The position numbers and the translations under genes are program-made. From Pseudopyrenochaeta lycopersici (lineage: Eukaryota; Ascomycota; Dothideomycetes; Pleosporales; Pseudopyrenochaetaceae), in the NCBI GenBank assembly GCA_003313425.1, contig NHZP01000025.1:796258-860257 (forward strand): DNA of 64,000 bases, in the 5' to 3' direction. Under the pieces are notes generated by a model. It had not been told where the DNA came from. It did not search any database and saw only the letters and a list, made by a program, of their open reading frames with translations. Below are positions 22,420-34,266 of the stretch, one piece after another (positions within the stretch are counted from its first letter, which is position 1; each line of letters starts with the position of its first letter).

Positions 22420-22650
22420 CTGGTCCGTATTCTAATTCATTAGGTATTTACTATAGAAACTGTGAAAATCTCGTAAATCTTAGCTATTCCCAATTCCTGT
22501 TTTAGGAAAGTTGTATAGCCAGCGCACATGCCATACTCTATATTATTTAGTCAAGCTCTCTTAAATAGGATTTCCCATCCTATCCACGTCTATACATAAA
22601 AATTGCTTAGTGTGTTTAAAAAAAATTAGAGCTTGCAATCGCTGCTAACT
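22420..22650. other. AT-rich gap between relics
   Basis: No coding signal or element end can be assigned. Base composition is AT-rich with short homopolymers. Confidence 0.4.
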
Positions 22651-22654
22651 GTTA

Positions 22655-23015
22655 CTACAGTTCTAGTGTTGAGAAACGACTATTAGCGAGCTCCCCTACT
22701 GCCGAAGTACTCGAGAAGCTCAGCTGCGTCGCACTCGGTGTCAGCTGCTCGCCACCCTCCTCATCCTCCACTTCGTGGTTGTTCTTATCGTCGCCTAAGC
22801 CTGCTGGCGACCCTAGTGTAATAAGTCCTTGCGCATCCCAGTTTGCAAGCAGTTCGCTTGCCTCCATTACCTCTACACTCATACTTTGACGCCGCTTATC
22901 AAGGAGGATGCTAGCAAGGGAGAAGACCCTCTCTGGCTCGTCGCTCATAGGTGGGATAGAGAGGATATCAATCGCCATTCGGGCGAGGCGAGGATAACGG
23001 CCACGAACCTCAGCG
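22655..23015 (-). pseudogene. hAT dimerisation-domain fragment, cut by hAT-1
   Basis: Minus-strand frame reads RYPRLARMAIDILSIPPMSDEPERVFSLA, then the KRRQSMSVEVMEASELLANWD helix, and stops at 22655. This is the C-terminal hAT dimerisation domain. It is broken at 23015 exactly where hAT-1 starts (CAGTGTGG). The upstream part is not recognisable on the other side of hAT-1. Confidence 0.8.
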
Positions 23016-26000
23016 CAGTGTGGCCAATGGATGGAAGCTATTTGGATTGTCCATCCAATCCGCTTCGTTTTGGATTGGATTGGATTGGATGGAGGAATCC
23101 AATGAATCCAAATCGAAATTACTGCCGCCACATTGTGGTGGAGATTAGAGAACGAGGCATCAAAGTGCCAATGCGTAAGCCATATTCGCTAGCTAAGCGA
23201 AATGGCTGATTCCGAGCGAATTTCTTCGCACTATCGTGAAGATAATTCTGAGTACGGGGCGACAGATACTCCGTGCATAAGCCACTGGAATCATAGCTAT
23301 TTGCTTCCTTATAAAACGAGCCCAAGGTGACGAAGTCTGAGTTGCAAGGCGTTGAAGGTGTCGCACCTTTTCAAAAAAAAAATAGCTCTGGATCTAACAT
23401 GCCTCATTAAGTTATTGTTCTTGTTTTGCTCTCTGCAGCAGTTATCACTACTGTTATTACTGCGTCACATGACATCACTATTACCTCTTACGGTTGACGC
23501 TTTACGGTCATTTGAGGGGGAGAAGGTTGCTCTATCTGCTCCTTCAACATGCTCTGCACTGTCTGCACCACTCTCCGCGGTAGGGCCCTGAAATAATTCT
23601 CTTGCACTTATACTAACCTTTCTCTGAATAGGATGGCCGAGCTTTCGTCGCCAATGAGTCCCATTATACCGATTCGGACCACGATTGGTCGTGGGTGCAA
23701 TGGAGGTTGCTTCCCGGACATTCAATCCCTTTGTCACGTTCAATGAAGAGGATTCGAGGATGGTTCTGGGCGTTTGGCGCACCGACAGAGGAGCAGGGGA
23801 CGAAGAAAAGATTCTGGCTCTGTAAGGAATGTCATCTGGCTGGGAAAGGTGGCCATTACAACACCGACAATGGTACCTCTGCCGTGAATACACATTTACG
23901 AGATATCCATCATCTGGCCTGGGATAAAGACAGCAAAGAAGTTATCGACGATACCTCAAAGAGGTGGCTCTGGACAATGAAAGGCAAGCCCGCTCCCTCT
24001 ACGGCGGATGCTGCTAGCCTCGACGCGTCTATTCCTCGAGAACAGGAAATCATGAACTATTTAGCGCGAGAATTTGATACGAATCGATTCCAGAGGCTTC
24101 TCGTTCGTTGGATTGTCTATGACAATGTCTCCTTTCGTCAAGTTGATAGTGCAGCGTTCCGTGAGCTCATTAGATACCTCTCTTCCCGTGCGGAACCGGC
24201 AATGCCTTCCCATACCACGATTTCGGCCTGGGTAGCTCATAGTTTTGAGCTTCATAAAGCGACAGTGAAGAAGGAGTTGAAAGATGCTTCGAGTAAAGTC
24301 CACTTCGCATTTGATCTCTGGACCTCCGGAAACCTATTATCCCTCAACGGCATTGTCGCTCACTTTCTCAACAAGGACTTTAAGGCTCGATGCATCCTTC
24401 TCTCGACTCCAGAGCAACTGGGCTCACACGCAGGTATCAACATCGCCGATGGGGTCAGCAAGGTTATCGACGACTTTGGGGTCATGAACAAGATAGGATA
24501 CTTTGTGCTTGACAACGCTTCGAACAACGATACGGCAATGGATGCTCTTGCAGAGACGTATGGTTTTGATGCAATTAAACGACGCCTTCGCTGCTCTGGC
24601 CATATTATCAATCTCATTGCTCGCCATCTTCTTTTCGGCGTGGACCCAGATTTATTCGAAATGGAGGATCAGATGCCAAATAACATCAAAGAGAGTTTGA
24701 GGCATTGGAGAAAAAACGGACCGGTCGGCAAACTTCACAACCTGGTTGTTTGGACGTATTCAAGCCCCCAACGACGAGCTAGATGGATCGCAGGTAAGTT
24801 TACTGCCCTTCCGGCAAATTCAGTTCTTAATGTACCGTAGCACAGCAGAAATACATCGAAGAATCCGATGGTGAGGCCGATAAAGCCGACCTCAAGACTT
24901 ACGAGCTCTGCCGAGACAACAATACACGCTGGAATAGCGTCTATAATATGCTCCGTCGTGCGAATAAACTCCGCAATGCTCTCGATTATTGGCTTGAATC
25001 AGAAGAGAGACTGACCAAACGGAACAATGCCAAGGGTACAAAGTTGCCAGTTGAGGATGCAGCAATCTGCAAGGACATCTTCACAGATAGGTTAACGGAA
25101 AAGGACTGGGACATACTCTCCGAGTATGAAAGACTGCTCAGGCCATGTTATGAGGCGACGCTAGATCTACAGGGTCGACCAGGTGATGGTACATCCAGCG
25201 GGCTGACAAACGTCATTCAGGATATTGAGTATATTCTCGAAGAGCTGACTGCTGTTTATGCCTCATACGAATCTGCAGCAGAAGACATTATTCAAGGGGA
25301 ATGGCATTTCAAGGCCCAAATCAAGCTTGCAATCGACAAAGCTCAACAGTATTACCAGAAGCTTGGAGACTCGCCTGTCTACCTTGCCGCCGTCGTTCTT
25401 GATCCTGCGAAGAACTGGGATTATCTCGAAGCGTTCTGGAACAAGCAGCCGAAGTGGATCAAAGACGGGCAGAGAGCAGTCAAAAGGCTCTGGCTTGACA
25501 GCTACAAGCAACAGCCCATTTCAGATGCCCTTTCGCCCCAAAAGAAGAACCCGCGCGATGGTGAGCCCACGGGCATTCAAGCGTATCGAATGAGAGGTAT
25601 CAAAGCTGCGCAGACAGCTAACCGTGAGAAGAGAAGGGATGAATATGACCGCTATTGCACTCAAGGGCAGATCGAGTGTGACGAGCCAATCGCCTGGTGG
25701 ACAACGACTGGCAAAGCCCAGTATCCGCAGCTTGCGCAGATGGCTATCGATATCCTCAGTATTCCGGCAATGAGCGACGAGCCAGAAAGAATATTTAGTA
25801 GATTGGGCATGATGATAACTGACCGCCGCAATCATCTACAGTGTAGTACAGCACAGGCAGCACAGTGTCTGTATTCATGGGACAAGGCCGGTATTATCGA
25901 CATAAGGCAAAAGCCGGTTGAATGAGAAAAGGTGTCATATTTTGTAGCAAGATCTCTCCATCATACTTTAGATTAATCCATTCCAACCATTTTCTAACGA

Positions 26001-26175
26001 AATTATCCCCATGGGCGTTGTGGAGATTTCCATAATACACATTGATCACCCGCTCAGACCACTATGGCTGAGGCTGAATGGATTGAACTGGATTGGATTT
26101 GGATTGGACTGGATACCCCTGGATTTTGTGGCGTTGGATTGGATCGACGATCCGTTCCATCCATTGGCCACACTG
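23016..26175 (+). mobile_element. hAT-1, apparently complete hAT transposon
   Basis: Terminal inverted repeats are CAGTGTGGCCAATGGATGG at 23016 and its exact complement ending at 26175. Short GGATT-type repeats lie just inside both ends (23040-23110 and 26080-26150) and probably serve as transposase-binding subterminal repeats. The 3160-bp element encodes one transposase with no stops. The flanking 8-mers (CCTCAGCG and TGTACGCC) do not match, so no target duplication survives. Confidence 0.85.
23469..25925 (+). CDS. hAT transposase (hAT-1), three exons
   Basis: Exons 23469-23579, 23632-24793 and 24841-25925 give 785 residues with all junctions in phase. Intron 1 is GTAGGG ... TACTAACC ... 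ATAG. Intron 2 is GTAAGT ... CGTAG and joins WIA to QQKYIEES. The N-terminal BED-type zinc finger is RFWLCKECHLAGKGGHYNTDN ... HLRDIHH. The RNase-H-like core has DLWTSGN, LDNASNND and RCSGHIINL. The insertion and C-terminal part has LCRDNNTRWNSVYNML and the dimerisation segment YPQLAQMAIDILSIPAMSDEPERIFSR. Tryptophans are ordinary TGG throughout, which makes it a reference for the TAG-bearing elements. It would cut and paste DNA with 8-bp target duplications. It could be active, as no inactivating change is visible. Confidence 0.85.
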
Positions 26176-26327
26176 TGTACGCCTGCGAAGCCTGTCGTTG
26201 TTTGATGTACATATGATAGATTTTGTCAATTCAAGACACAACCTGGGGAGGCAGTGGCCCGAGAGAATGCCAGCCAATTCGTTGAGGTGATTGGCTAGAA
26301 AAAAATTGCATGTGACGTAGCTACAGG

Positions 26328-28966
26328 CAGACATGGTAATACTAGTCCATGTAATCCTGATATCCTGATATACTAGTATTACTTATACTAGTATATCAGG
26401 ATTACCTTAATCCTTGGACTAGTCCAATACTAGTATAACAGCCTTGGCATTGTTTCGACCCCGAAAATCTCTATATCTCCGTCCTGAACACTCCACATGT
26501 TCGTGTATCTCTCAAAATCAATATCGAATAACCCTTATTATGGACTCGGAGTCTAGCACGTCTCAATTATCGTCATCACAGCCAAGATACCCGCCTTCTA
26601 CTTCGAACACAGCGACCGCACGACTCGAGAAATTCGAAACCGTTTTTAGGAGGACATATCCGGACCCATCCGCACATGCCGTATCTCGTCCTGCATACAC
26701 AAATGCCGAACTCAGACTACGCAGAACAAGCGGGGCCGTGCTCTATGTCTGTCTATCTCCAGGCTGCAAATGGAGCAACGGTGGTAGGGGCAACTGCGTC
26801 AAACATGCTAGACTCCATGGCATCACCATCGTGAACCCGAAACGGCTTCCATCACGCAGAATCGCATCCACGGCTTCATCCACAGCCTCAACACCCAACA
26901 TTCTTGGATATATGGTGCCTCGGGGCGAAGAAGCCACTCTCAGAAGGGCGTTTAATCATCAACGCTATATCGAGGCGCTAATATCGCTCTTTACGGTTCA
27001 TCGATTACCTTTTTCGGCGATTGAATATGGTGCCATTAAGGAGTTTGCCCTCGCATGTAATCCGAACATCGAAGACATGCTGCTTAGCAATCGCCCTATG
27101 CTTATGCGGCATCTGAAAGCTAATTATTCGCTCTATAGTGATCAATTGAAGGAGTCCCTGCAAACAACAATGTCTATGATTCATTTTAGCACTGACCTCT
27201 GGACGTCGCCACACAAACATTCAATGCTCGCTATTTGCGTACAATGGCTTGATGCTGACTACAACCTTCGAAAAGCTCTTCTCGGACTCGCGGAGTGCCG
27301 GTATTCTCATAGTGGTTCTACGCAGGCTGCAATCATCATGGAATACTTCGAGATGTACAGAATTACCCATCGCCTCGGCTACCATACTGCGGACAATGCC
27401 ACTTCGAACGACACCTGTTTACGGGCAGTATCTGCAACACTAAGGGACGAACATAATGTCACATTTGACGCCGTACATCGCCGAGTCCGCTGCATAGGAC
27501 ATATTATCAACCTGTCCCTTCAAGCCTTCCTTCTCGCACGTTCAAAAGAAGCTCTTGCGGCAGCCATCGCAGCTGCCGAGTCCGTCGCCGATAACAAGGA
27601 TATTGAGAGACTGTCGGCACAATTAACAGCGCCGTCGACGTCCTCTCAAAGAGGTGACAATAGATCACAGCGAACTACCACGGACACAGCCAGCGCCGAT
27701 AAATGCAGCGGGTGGGAAGGTATTGCGCCGCTCAGAAAGCTTCACACCATTGCTGTATGGCTGGATCTCTCCTCACTTCATTCTGATATGTGGAGAGATG
27801 CCGTGGGTCTTGAACTTGGCACGGATAATACCACACGCTGGTCGTCGTGGTACAAAGTCATAAACAACGCCATCAAGAAGAAGGCACAGATCAACCGCTT
27901 CTTTACTCAATATGACCACGATCTTGGCGAAAATATGCTAGATACCTCGGATTGGGTGTTATTGGAGAGAACCCAGATATTTCTTCAAGTCTTTGACGAA
28001 GCCACTCGGGATGCCGAAAGGGACCATGCATCTGTTGCAGAGGTGCTTCAGCTAATGGATGCGATCCTGCAGCACTACGAAGACACAAAGTTGAAACACT
28101 CACCAGATGGCCCCGAGCCTGACCCTTGTATGCTACATGCCATTGACATGGGCTGGTTTGTTCTTGATAAATACTATGCCTTAACGGACGAAGCACCTGT
28201 ATATACTGCCGCCCTTCTCCTCGATCCCTCGAGGCGACTGGCCTACCTCGAAGAGAACTGGCCAACTGAGTGGCACGCCGCTGCAATCGGCAGAGCACAG
28301 CAGGTATGGGAGAGTGAGTACAAGGACTTCGTCCTTCCGGAGGAGGTCTCTATTCCTGCCGCTCCTGCTGTTGTACAGTCCGCGGTGACACCACTTGAGC
28401 GGTTAAAGCAACGCACACAGCCGAAAACCACCGTATCCACGGATAGAGATACATTCGATGCTTTTATTAGAGAGGATCCAGTCGACCTTCATGGCAGTAC
28501 AGCACTAGAATGGTGGTGTCAACCGGAGCGAAGACGGCGATATCCACGACTTCACCGCATGGCTGTGGACATACTTTCGATTCCACCGGAATCCGCAGAG
28601 CCAGAGCGTACGTTCTCAGGTGCTCGACGAACCACACGATGGGATAGATCGAGACTGACTTGTGATAACATTGAGCTCATTGAATGCATCGGCAACTGGC
28701 TGCGCAACCGCCATATCAGGACTGGGGGTGTGGTTTTGCATGAGGACGCAGTTGATAACATGGATATCGATGTAGCATAGTGGAGAGGTTAATCGATTTA
28801 ATCGCGATTTGTACGGCGATTTGTCTCCTGTAGCTGGACACTAGAAAATGCCAAGGATATCAGGATATCAGAAATGATATACTAGTATACTAGTATAAGG
28901 ATTTCGGTAATACTAGTATATCAGGATAAGCATTTTGGAACTGATATACTAGTATTACCATGTCTG
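26328..28966 (+). mobile_element. hAT-2, apparently complete hAT transposon
   Basis: Ends are CAGACATGGTAATACTAGT at 26328 and the complement ending at 28966. Both ends hold arrays built from ACTAGTAT and TCCTGATAT (26340-26440 and 28850-28955), many of them self-complementary. The 2639-bp element carries one open transposase. The 8-mers outside (GCTACAGG and CTCCCACG) do not match. It lies at the outer limit of the left inverted-repeat arm visible here. Confidence 0.85.
26540..28780 (+). CDS. hAT transposase (hAT-2), intact single exon
   Basis: 746 residues from MDSESSTSQ; an upstream in-frame ATG at 26444 lies in the subterminal repeats and is less likely. The zinc-finger region is VCLSPGCKWSNGGRGNCVKHARLHG. 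The catalytic core includes FSTDLWTSPHKHS, TADNATSNDTC and RVRCIGHIINLSLQAF. Further on are GTDNTTRWSSWYK and the C-terminal dimerisation segment EWWCQPERRRRYPRLHRMAVDILSIPPESAEPERTFSGARR. No stops or frameshifts. A second copy in the right arm (61918-64000) carries many single-base indels. The hAT-B transposase is a diverged relative. Confidence 0.88.
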   Translation: MDSESSTSQLSSSQPRYPPSTSNTATARLEKFETVFRRTYPDPSAHAVSRPAYTNAELRLRRTSGAVLYVCLSPGCKWSNGGRGNCVKHARLHGITIVNPKRLPSRRIASTASSTASTPNILGYMVPRGEEATLRRAFNHQRYIEALISLFTVHRLPFSAIEYGAIKEFALACNPNIEDMLLSNRPMLMRHLKANYSLYSDQLKESLQTTMSMIHFSTDLWTSPHKHSMLAICVQWLDADYNLRKALLGLAECRYSHSGSTQAAIIMEYFEMYRITHRLGYHTADNATSNDTCLRAVSATLRDEHNVTFDAVHRRVRCIGHIINLSLQAFLLARSKEALAAAIAAAESVADNKDIERLSAQLTAPSTSSQRGDNRSQRTTTDTASADKCSGWEGIAPLRKLHTIAVWLDLSSLHSDMWRDAVGLELGTDNTTRWSSWYKVINNAIKKKAQINRFFTQYDHDLGENMLDTSDWVLLERTQIFLQVFDEATRDAERDHASVAEVLQLMDAILQHYEDTKLKHSPDGPEPDPCMLHAIDMGWFVLDKYYALTDEAPVYTAALLLDPSRRLAYLEENWPTEWHAAAIGRAQQVWESEYKDFVLPEEVSIPAAPAVVQSAVTPLERLKQRTQPKTTVSTDRDTFDAFIREDPVDLHGSTALEWWCQPERRRRYPRLHRMAVDILSIPPESAEPERTFSGARRTTRWDRSRLTCDNIELIECIGNWLRNRHIRTGGVVLHEDAVDNMDIDVA

Positions 28967-29759
28967 CTCCCACGTAAGTCTCTACGACTTCAGCGATATT
29001 CAATATGTAGCAAGGCTTACAGGGTGACCAGACTAGGCTAATAGATCTTTGAGGTGGAGCCACCTAAGCAGCCACACACTGCCTCATCTAAACCCACCAG
29101 ACTTTGTATTAAGGGCCATATAGCTCATCCTCAATAGCGACGGCTGCGGAAGCCCCAACTCTAGTAACAGATGTCGGGTTCACTGCTCTAAGTAATCCCT
29201 ACGATTAAGTACGTTTCGACAAGTGGCATCGCTCGATAGTAATAGCTCGAACTCACTTGAGCTATCGTTTTCCTTGTCCACTGTCTCTAGAGACACCTAA
29301 AGGACACTTAGACGTACAAGGCGAAGTAAGCTCGATGCCCCCTCCGGGCGTGCTCTATCTCCCTCGAAAGCCTCCAAAAGCGATGAGCCACCAATCTCCG
29401 GCCTCTTTCACATATTTCCGGAACACAAACACCGGGAGCCTGGACTATTAGACGAAAGGAGGGGACAGAGAAATGATGTTTTTCTGGCCAAGAGATGTAC
29501 TCGGCAACCCGCGCGACGTTGGCTTGTAGATGTCTCACCCTCAAAACACGCCGTTAGACCGCTGGTGATCATTTTTTCAACATTTTTTCATCCTTCAACC
29601 CTAATATCTAGAAGCTGGAGCAGTTCTACCACTCTCCTTGCTGGTGAAAACTGGTTCAAGATATTCCTAGGACTAATCAGGGTGGCCGGGCTGGGCGAGC
29701 GGGCGTGGCAAACAATGTGCGCATTCAGCTCTCTGCCTCAGCCTGGCCGTTCCTGCTAT
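28967..29759. other. Gap between hAT-2 and NLR gene
   Basis: About 0.8 kb with no recognisable domain or element end. It includes the NLR 3' flank. Confidence 0.4.
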
Positions 29760-32700
29760 CTAATCCTCATCAACAATGTAATTAACGTGTCTCCTCCCTC
29801 TTTCACGGCGGATACTATTTTCTGCTGTGAATAGATCCTCATAGCTGTCCTCCAAGTCTCCTCTATGGCTACTCGCGGAACTAAAACTTGCAATACTTCC
29901 TGCTCTACTTCGGAGCCTATATTGGCATTCAGGTTGAGGATATTTGTTGTCGAAAGAAGACCCAATCGGAACCGCTGGGGATGGACAAGGAACCTGCGGT
30001 TGAGGATATGGCTGAGGTGGGTAAAGAGGATAGGAACTCGCTCCGGGGCCGACTTCTCTGTTTTTATGGTCGTCGGTAATCTGGAAGATCTCAGATTTGT
30101 GCTGTATGAATAGGCGCCCCGCAGAGTCTTTAAATGTGAAAATAATGCGATATCCAACAGGAGTCTTTTCTTCTTGATGACGACAGTAGCAGGCAATACG
30201 CATGGCGAATTCCACCTGCTTGGCATACGCAGAGAAATGCTGATCACATTCGGTCATACGCTCGACATTCCTCCATTTCTTGAACTCCTTTTCGTTGATC
30301 ACAATGACGCGATCGTCCTCGTAAGACAACCATTCTTCGTCATCCTTGCCTCTCTTCTTTTTGCGGTTGTAACGTTTACGTTCCCGCTCCTTGCATCCCT
30401 CGCAAATCAGAATTTCGCCGCCGTTTTCAGGATGTACAGGATCTTCCTTATTGATTTCCGATATTGCAATGCCCGCAGGCCTTCTGGGGACGGCTTCATC
30501 GCCCCTTGCACGCCGCAATGCTTGGTCAAGGCGATCCTGCTGCTCTACTGCAGTAGCACACACGAGAGACATGTCTAAGTAAAGCGATTTGCCCTTTTCA
30601 TCGAGTTCCTTCCTCTCTTTTGGAGTTGCCAGATGGTTGGGTTTGGCAAGCATCTTGCGCGGGAAATGAATATATTCGAATCTCTCATCCAGTGGATCAA
30701 ATATCAGTTGAAATTTTATCTGTGTTTCCGCACGGGTTCTGGTCTTGTCTGGAAAAAGCCATACTTGAGGCGCGACTGGATTTTCAGGGACGTCGATATC
30801 GTCAGGTGTTGCAAAAACAGTTCTCCGTTCATTGTCCGTCAAATAGCCATCGTGCCCCTCCCGGAAATAGCCGATGCCATTTGGACTGCCGGAGATAACA
30901 CTGACCCATGTCGCGAGATGTCGGTCAGCAGCGTAGTTACGGAGCTCAATCCCTTGAGCTACGTCTTCTCTGAGTGCCACCCAGCGAACCCAAGTTCCAG
31001 TCTCCCTCAGGCGACGAATTATTAAACTCGGATCTGTGCCTTCCTCCTCGGCAAGCCGAGCATGGGTAAACAACTCGAAGGTAGCGTAAGAGAGGAGGGC
31101 GGGGTAATCAACTAACACTTGGGACTGACCTGTAACAGAGAGTTGCGTTGCTGAATTGTGTGCGGAGTCGTCCGGGGAAGTCTCGTTAGCAATGAACTGG
31201 TTCTCTTCTATCCATTGAGTGATGTCGAGTTTTGCACCTGAGACAGATAATTTCTGGAGCGCCTCGAAAACAGAGGTCTCTTCTCGCCCGCTCCTTCTCC
31301 CTCTCCTGGGCGGCGATGGGATTCTCTCGTAATACTTTCGGGTAGCAATTTCGCAATGCAGGCTAGAGCATTGCCTCGAGCAATATCGTCCGTGGCGCCG
31401 AATTCCTGCTGCGGGGTATGTATCTGGATTGAGTATTGGAGCGGGATCTGGAGGAGCCTCGCATCGCTTGATATCCGTAGACCACTCATATCCAGGTTTA
31501 TCCGTGCAACGTAAAGACGAAGAACGACAAGACAAACAGGAATTAGCTGTTGACGGTATTTTTCCTGTCGTTTGAACCTTCCAGTGATGCTCTGCTCGGA
31601 TCCGCTCCTGAACTAGAGCGTCTAATTCAGTGATATTGAGATAGTCCAGACATGTAGCCATTATTGAGACATGGCCATTGCCGATAGGATCGGATTCAAG
31701 GCAAGGGTCGAGCATAGAGAAACCATTACATCTTAAGAAGAAGTCGCGCACAGACTCGTGTATAGCTTGAACGATCCGGGTTTCGCCTTGTTCGGGGTCG
31801 AGGGATCCCGCTCCAGCACGCACGGACATTGTTTCAAGGGCAAATCCCCGAGACTCATCTACCCTAGCCTGCACCTCAATCAGGCCTCTCGAAATACTCT
31901 TGATCTGTCTTTCAAGCTGGTTGTCGTCCTTAGTGAAGTCATCCGATAAGCGCCACTCATGCAGGGACGTGGGTGTTGGTTGCCTGATGAACGCCAATAT
32001 GTGGTGCCACTCATGCAGACGAAGGGGTTTGACTGCTAAAATAGCCCACTGGAAGAGTCGAACGGCTATTAATCTTGTCTCTGGGTCGAGAGATCTAAAC
32101 ATCTGGGAGAATAACCCTGCAAGCTCTTCTGGTATAACGTCCAGCTGCTTCTGCAAGTATCGCAAACTCTTCCCGTCATCCCATTTCCTGAGCAGTTCTT
32201 CCACCACCAGAACTACCCAAAGAAACACACCGGCGGATTTTCCCAAGACGACATCTCTCAATAGCCCCCACTGCGGTTCGCTGGTCGCAATGCTAAGCTT
32301 AAACTTCTGCTCTACATATATCGCAATATCCTGACCATTGTGATTCTCCACCACGATTTCTGCACAATCGCTAACAGTGATATGGGGGAAGTGCCTGCTG
32401 GACATGCAGACATTCAGATGAACCCCTGCTGTATAAGCCAATTTGGTGATTTCCCGCCAGAAGTGGGCTTGGGATTGTATGCTCTTACTATCGCATTCAT
32501 CAAGAGCATCTATGAAAATGAGCATTCTTTTGGCTGGCTGTTGAGTAAAAGCTGACTGAAAGAAGGACCTGAGTTCCGCTTCTCGCCAAGGGGCAGTTGG
32601 TACTCCAGGGTCCCCTGAATGCAGTTTCTTCTCGTCCCAGATCTTACTGAGCCTTCGGAGATGCTCTCGATGTCTGGGTAAAAGCTGATGCAACAATGAG

Positions 32701-34266
32701 CGGAAAAGACCAACAGGTGAGTGTTCCAACTCATCTCCTTTGCCATTAAAAAAGAACGCCGCGGTCCAGTAGTCAGAGTCTTCTTGCTTTAGCGCGGCCC
32801 GGCGGAAAGCCTCCTTCATTAAAACTGATTTCCCCGCGCCTGGCTTCCCCTTTAGCCAAAGAAGGCCAAAGTGCTTGCTTAGGTTCCGGTCATTGTACCA
32901 GTCTTGATATACCTCATGGTTGAGAAGCCAAAGACATGTATGCTGGGCTGGCTTCTCGAGATTCTGGGAACGAGTATCCATGCTCGGAAACCACAAAGAC
33001 CAGAGGCAAGCCCACTCCCTATCGTTGAGTTCATCCACAGTGGCTTTTTCTCGTATTTTGGTCGAGGTAGCTGCACTACCCATTAACCCGTGCCGTTGTA
33101 TACGCCCACATTGATGGAGCCCGTGTGCATTCAATTCCACAATTGAGAGGTATATCGAACGAAGCTCTCCAGCGACTTTGCGGTAATTTGGGTGGTCAGC
33201 TTCAGCAAACTGACACATTTCCATATGATTCGCTTCGATGGTCTCTGCATGTTCACGCTGGTCCCCAATTAATGAGGAATAGTCAGGGACCACCTTATTC
33301 CCAAGTACGCCGAGATTGACTCCTGTCAGACCATAACCTTCTCGGAAGGTTTTAACTCGAAAGTCGTATTTCTGCCAGAGCCCGGAGAATTCTTCCTGTG
33401 CCCGTTCTAGATCAGCGGTCTTAAGACCTAGAGCGTCAAGGATGGAGGACGTTGTCTCCATGCGTAAAGCGCTGACGACCGATCGCGCCCATTCGCCAAG
33501 CGCCGCAAGATCCGGGCTGCCTCGGTGGGGAGTCCCCAGAAAGATCACTGCCGAGGTGGAATTGACGATATTTTTAAGTTCCGTTTCCATCGATGATGAT
33601 GATCTCGCGAGCATCTACTCATAGTAAGTAAAGGATATAACTTTGCAAGCTGGGCTTGACCGGCCTCTTTAACAATGATTCCGCCAAGGCTATGAGCAAT
33701 GAATATCAAGGGACGGTCAAGCATCCTTTCTCTACATAGCGCAAAAAGGAGGTCCCTGCTATGCGAGAAAATGCTGTTCTTATTCGTCCCACCAGTCATG
33801 TACTTTGTGATCTTGGTGTCGTATCCGTACATGAGAATGCGCGCATTGGGGCATTCCCTAGGGAGCAGATCAGCGGGCCAGAATACAGATGTGAATTTGC
33901 CATTATTGCTCTGCGTAAGCTTAGCAAGGGCTGGCCTTGTTTTGACTTTCAGCACAGTTTTCTTTGAGGATTTCCTTGAAACCCAGGAAATTACACCGCG
34001 CAAGGGATTCTTGTTTCCCTCTTCGTCGTCCTTGGGCGCCTCAGTGTGGGACGATGCCAGTGAAGTAGACACCTTCGGAATCGTGGAGTTGGCCCATGTC
34101 TTATATTGGTGGCCATGTAACCCATGAATGAATATGATACTGGTCGATTTTTATTAATTCCCAGTCAGAAGCCGTGGGTTCAAAGGCGAAGTACTCACTC
34201 CACGACCGGAGGGCGGTCTTTAGGCTCATACGCAATGGAAATCCCAGTATCCAGAATCATCCCCAT
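29760..34266 (-). CDS. NLR: alpha/beta-hydrolase (SesB-like) - NACHT - Mga2/Spt23-like C-terminus
   Basis: Model: exon 1 34199-34266, exon 2 33665-34139, exon 3 29760-33614, 1465 residues. Intron 1 (59 bp) is GTGAGT ... CCAG and gives PPVVDIIFIHGLHGH. Intron 2 (50 bp) needs a weak GC donor (GAG/GCCGGT) and a TAG acceptor, giving HSLGGIIVKE-MLARSSSS; it is the least certain junction. Residues 20-330 are a lipase/esterase effector domain with HSLGG (Ser173) and GTPHRGS (about 208). The NACHT ATPase follows, with P-loop GKPGAGKS at about 437-444 and Walker B RMLIFIDALDECD at about 544-556. A cysteine-rich linker (CLSCRSSSLRC, then CSRQCSSLHC) lies at 870-940. Residues about 1126-1368 (genome 30054-30785) resemble the conserved region of Mga2/Spt23 regulators: TRAETQIKFQL, CEGCKERERKRYNRKKK, CYCRHQEE, VGYRIIFTFKDSAG, ITDDHK. 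A proline-rich tail ends the protein. No WD40, ankyrin or TPR repeats and no TIG or membrane segment were seen. Likely a cell-death or immunity receptor. Confidence 0.82.

Noticed and set aside
33225..34127. Plus-strand open frames across the NLR exons
   Set aside because: They are shadows of the minus-strand gene, without domains.
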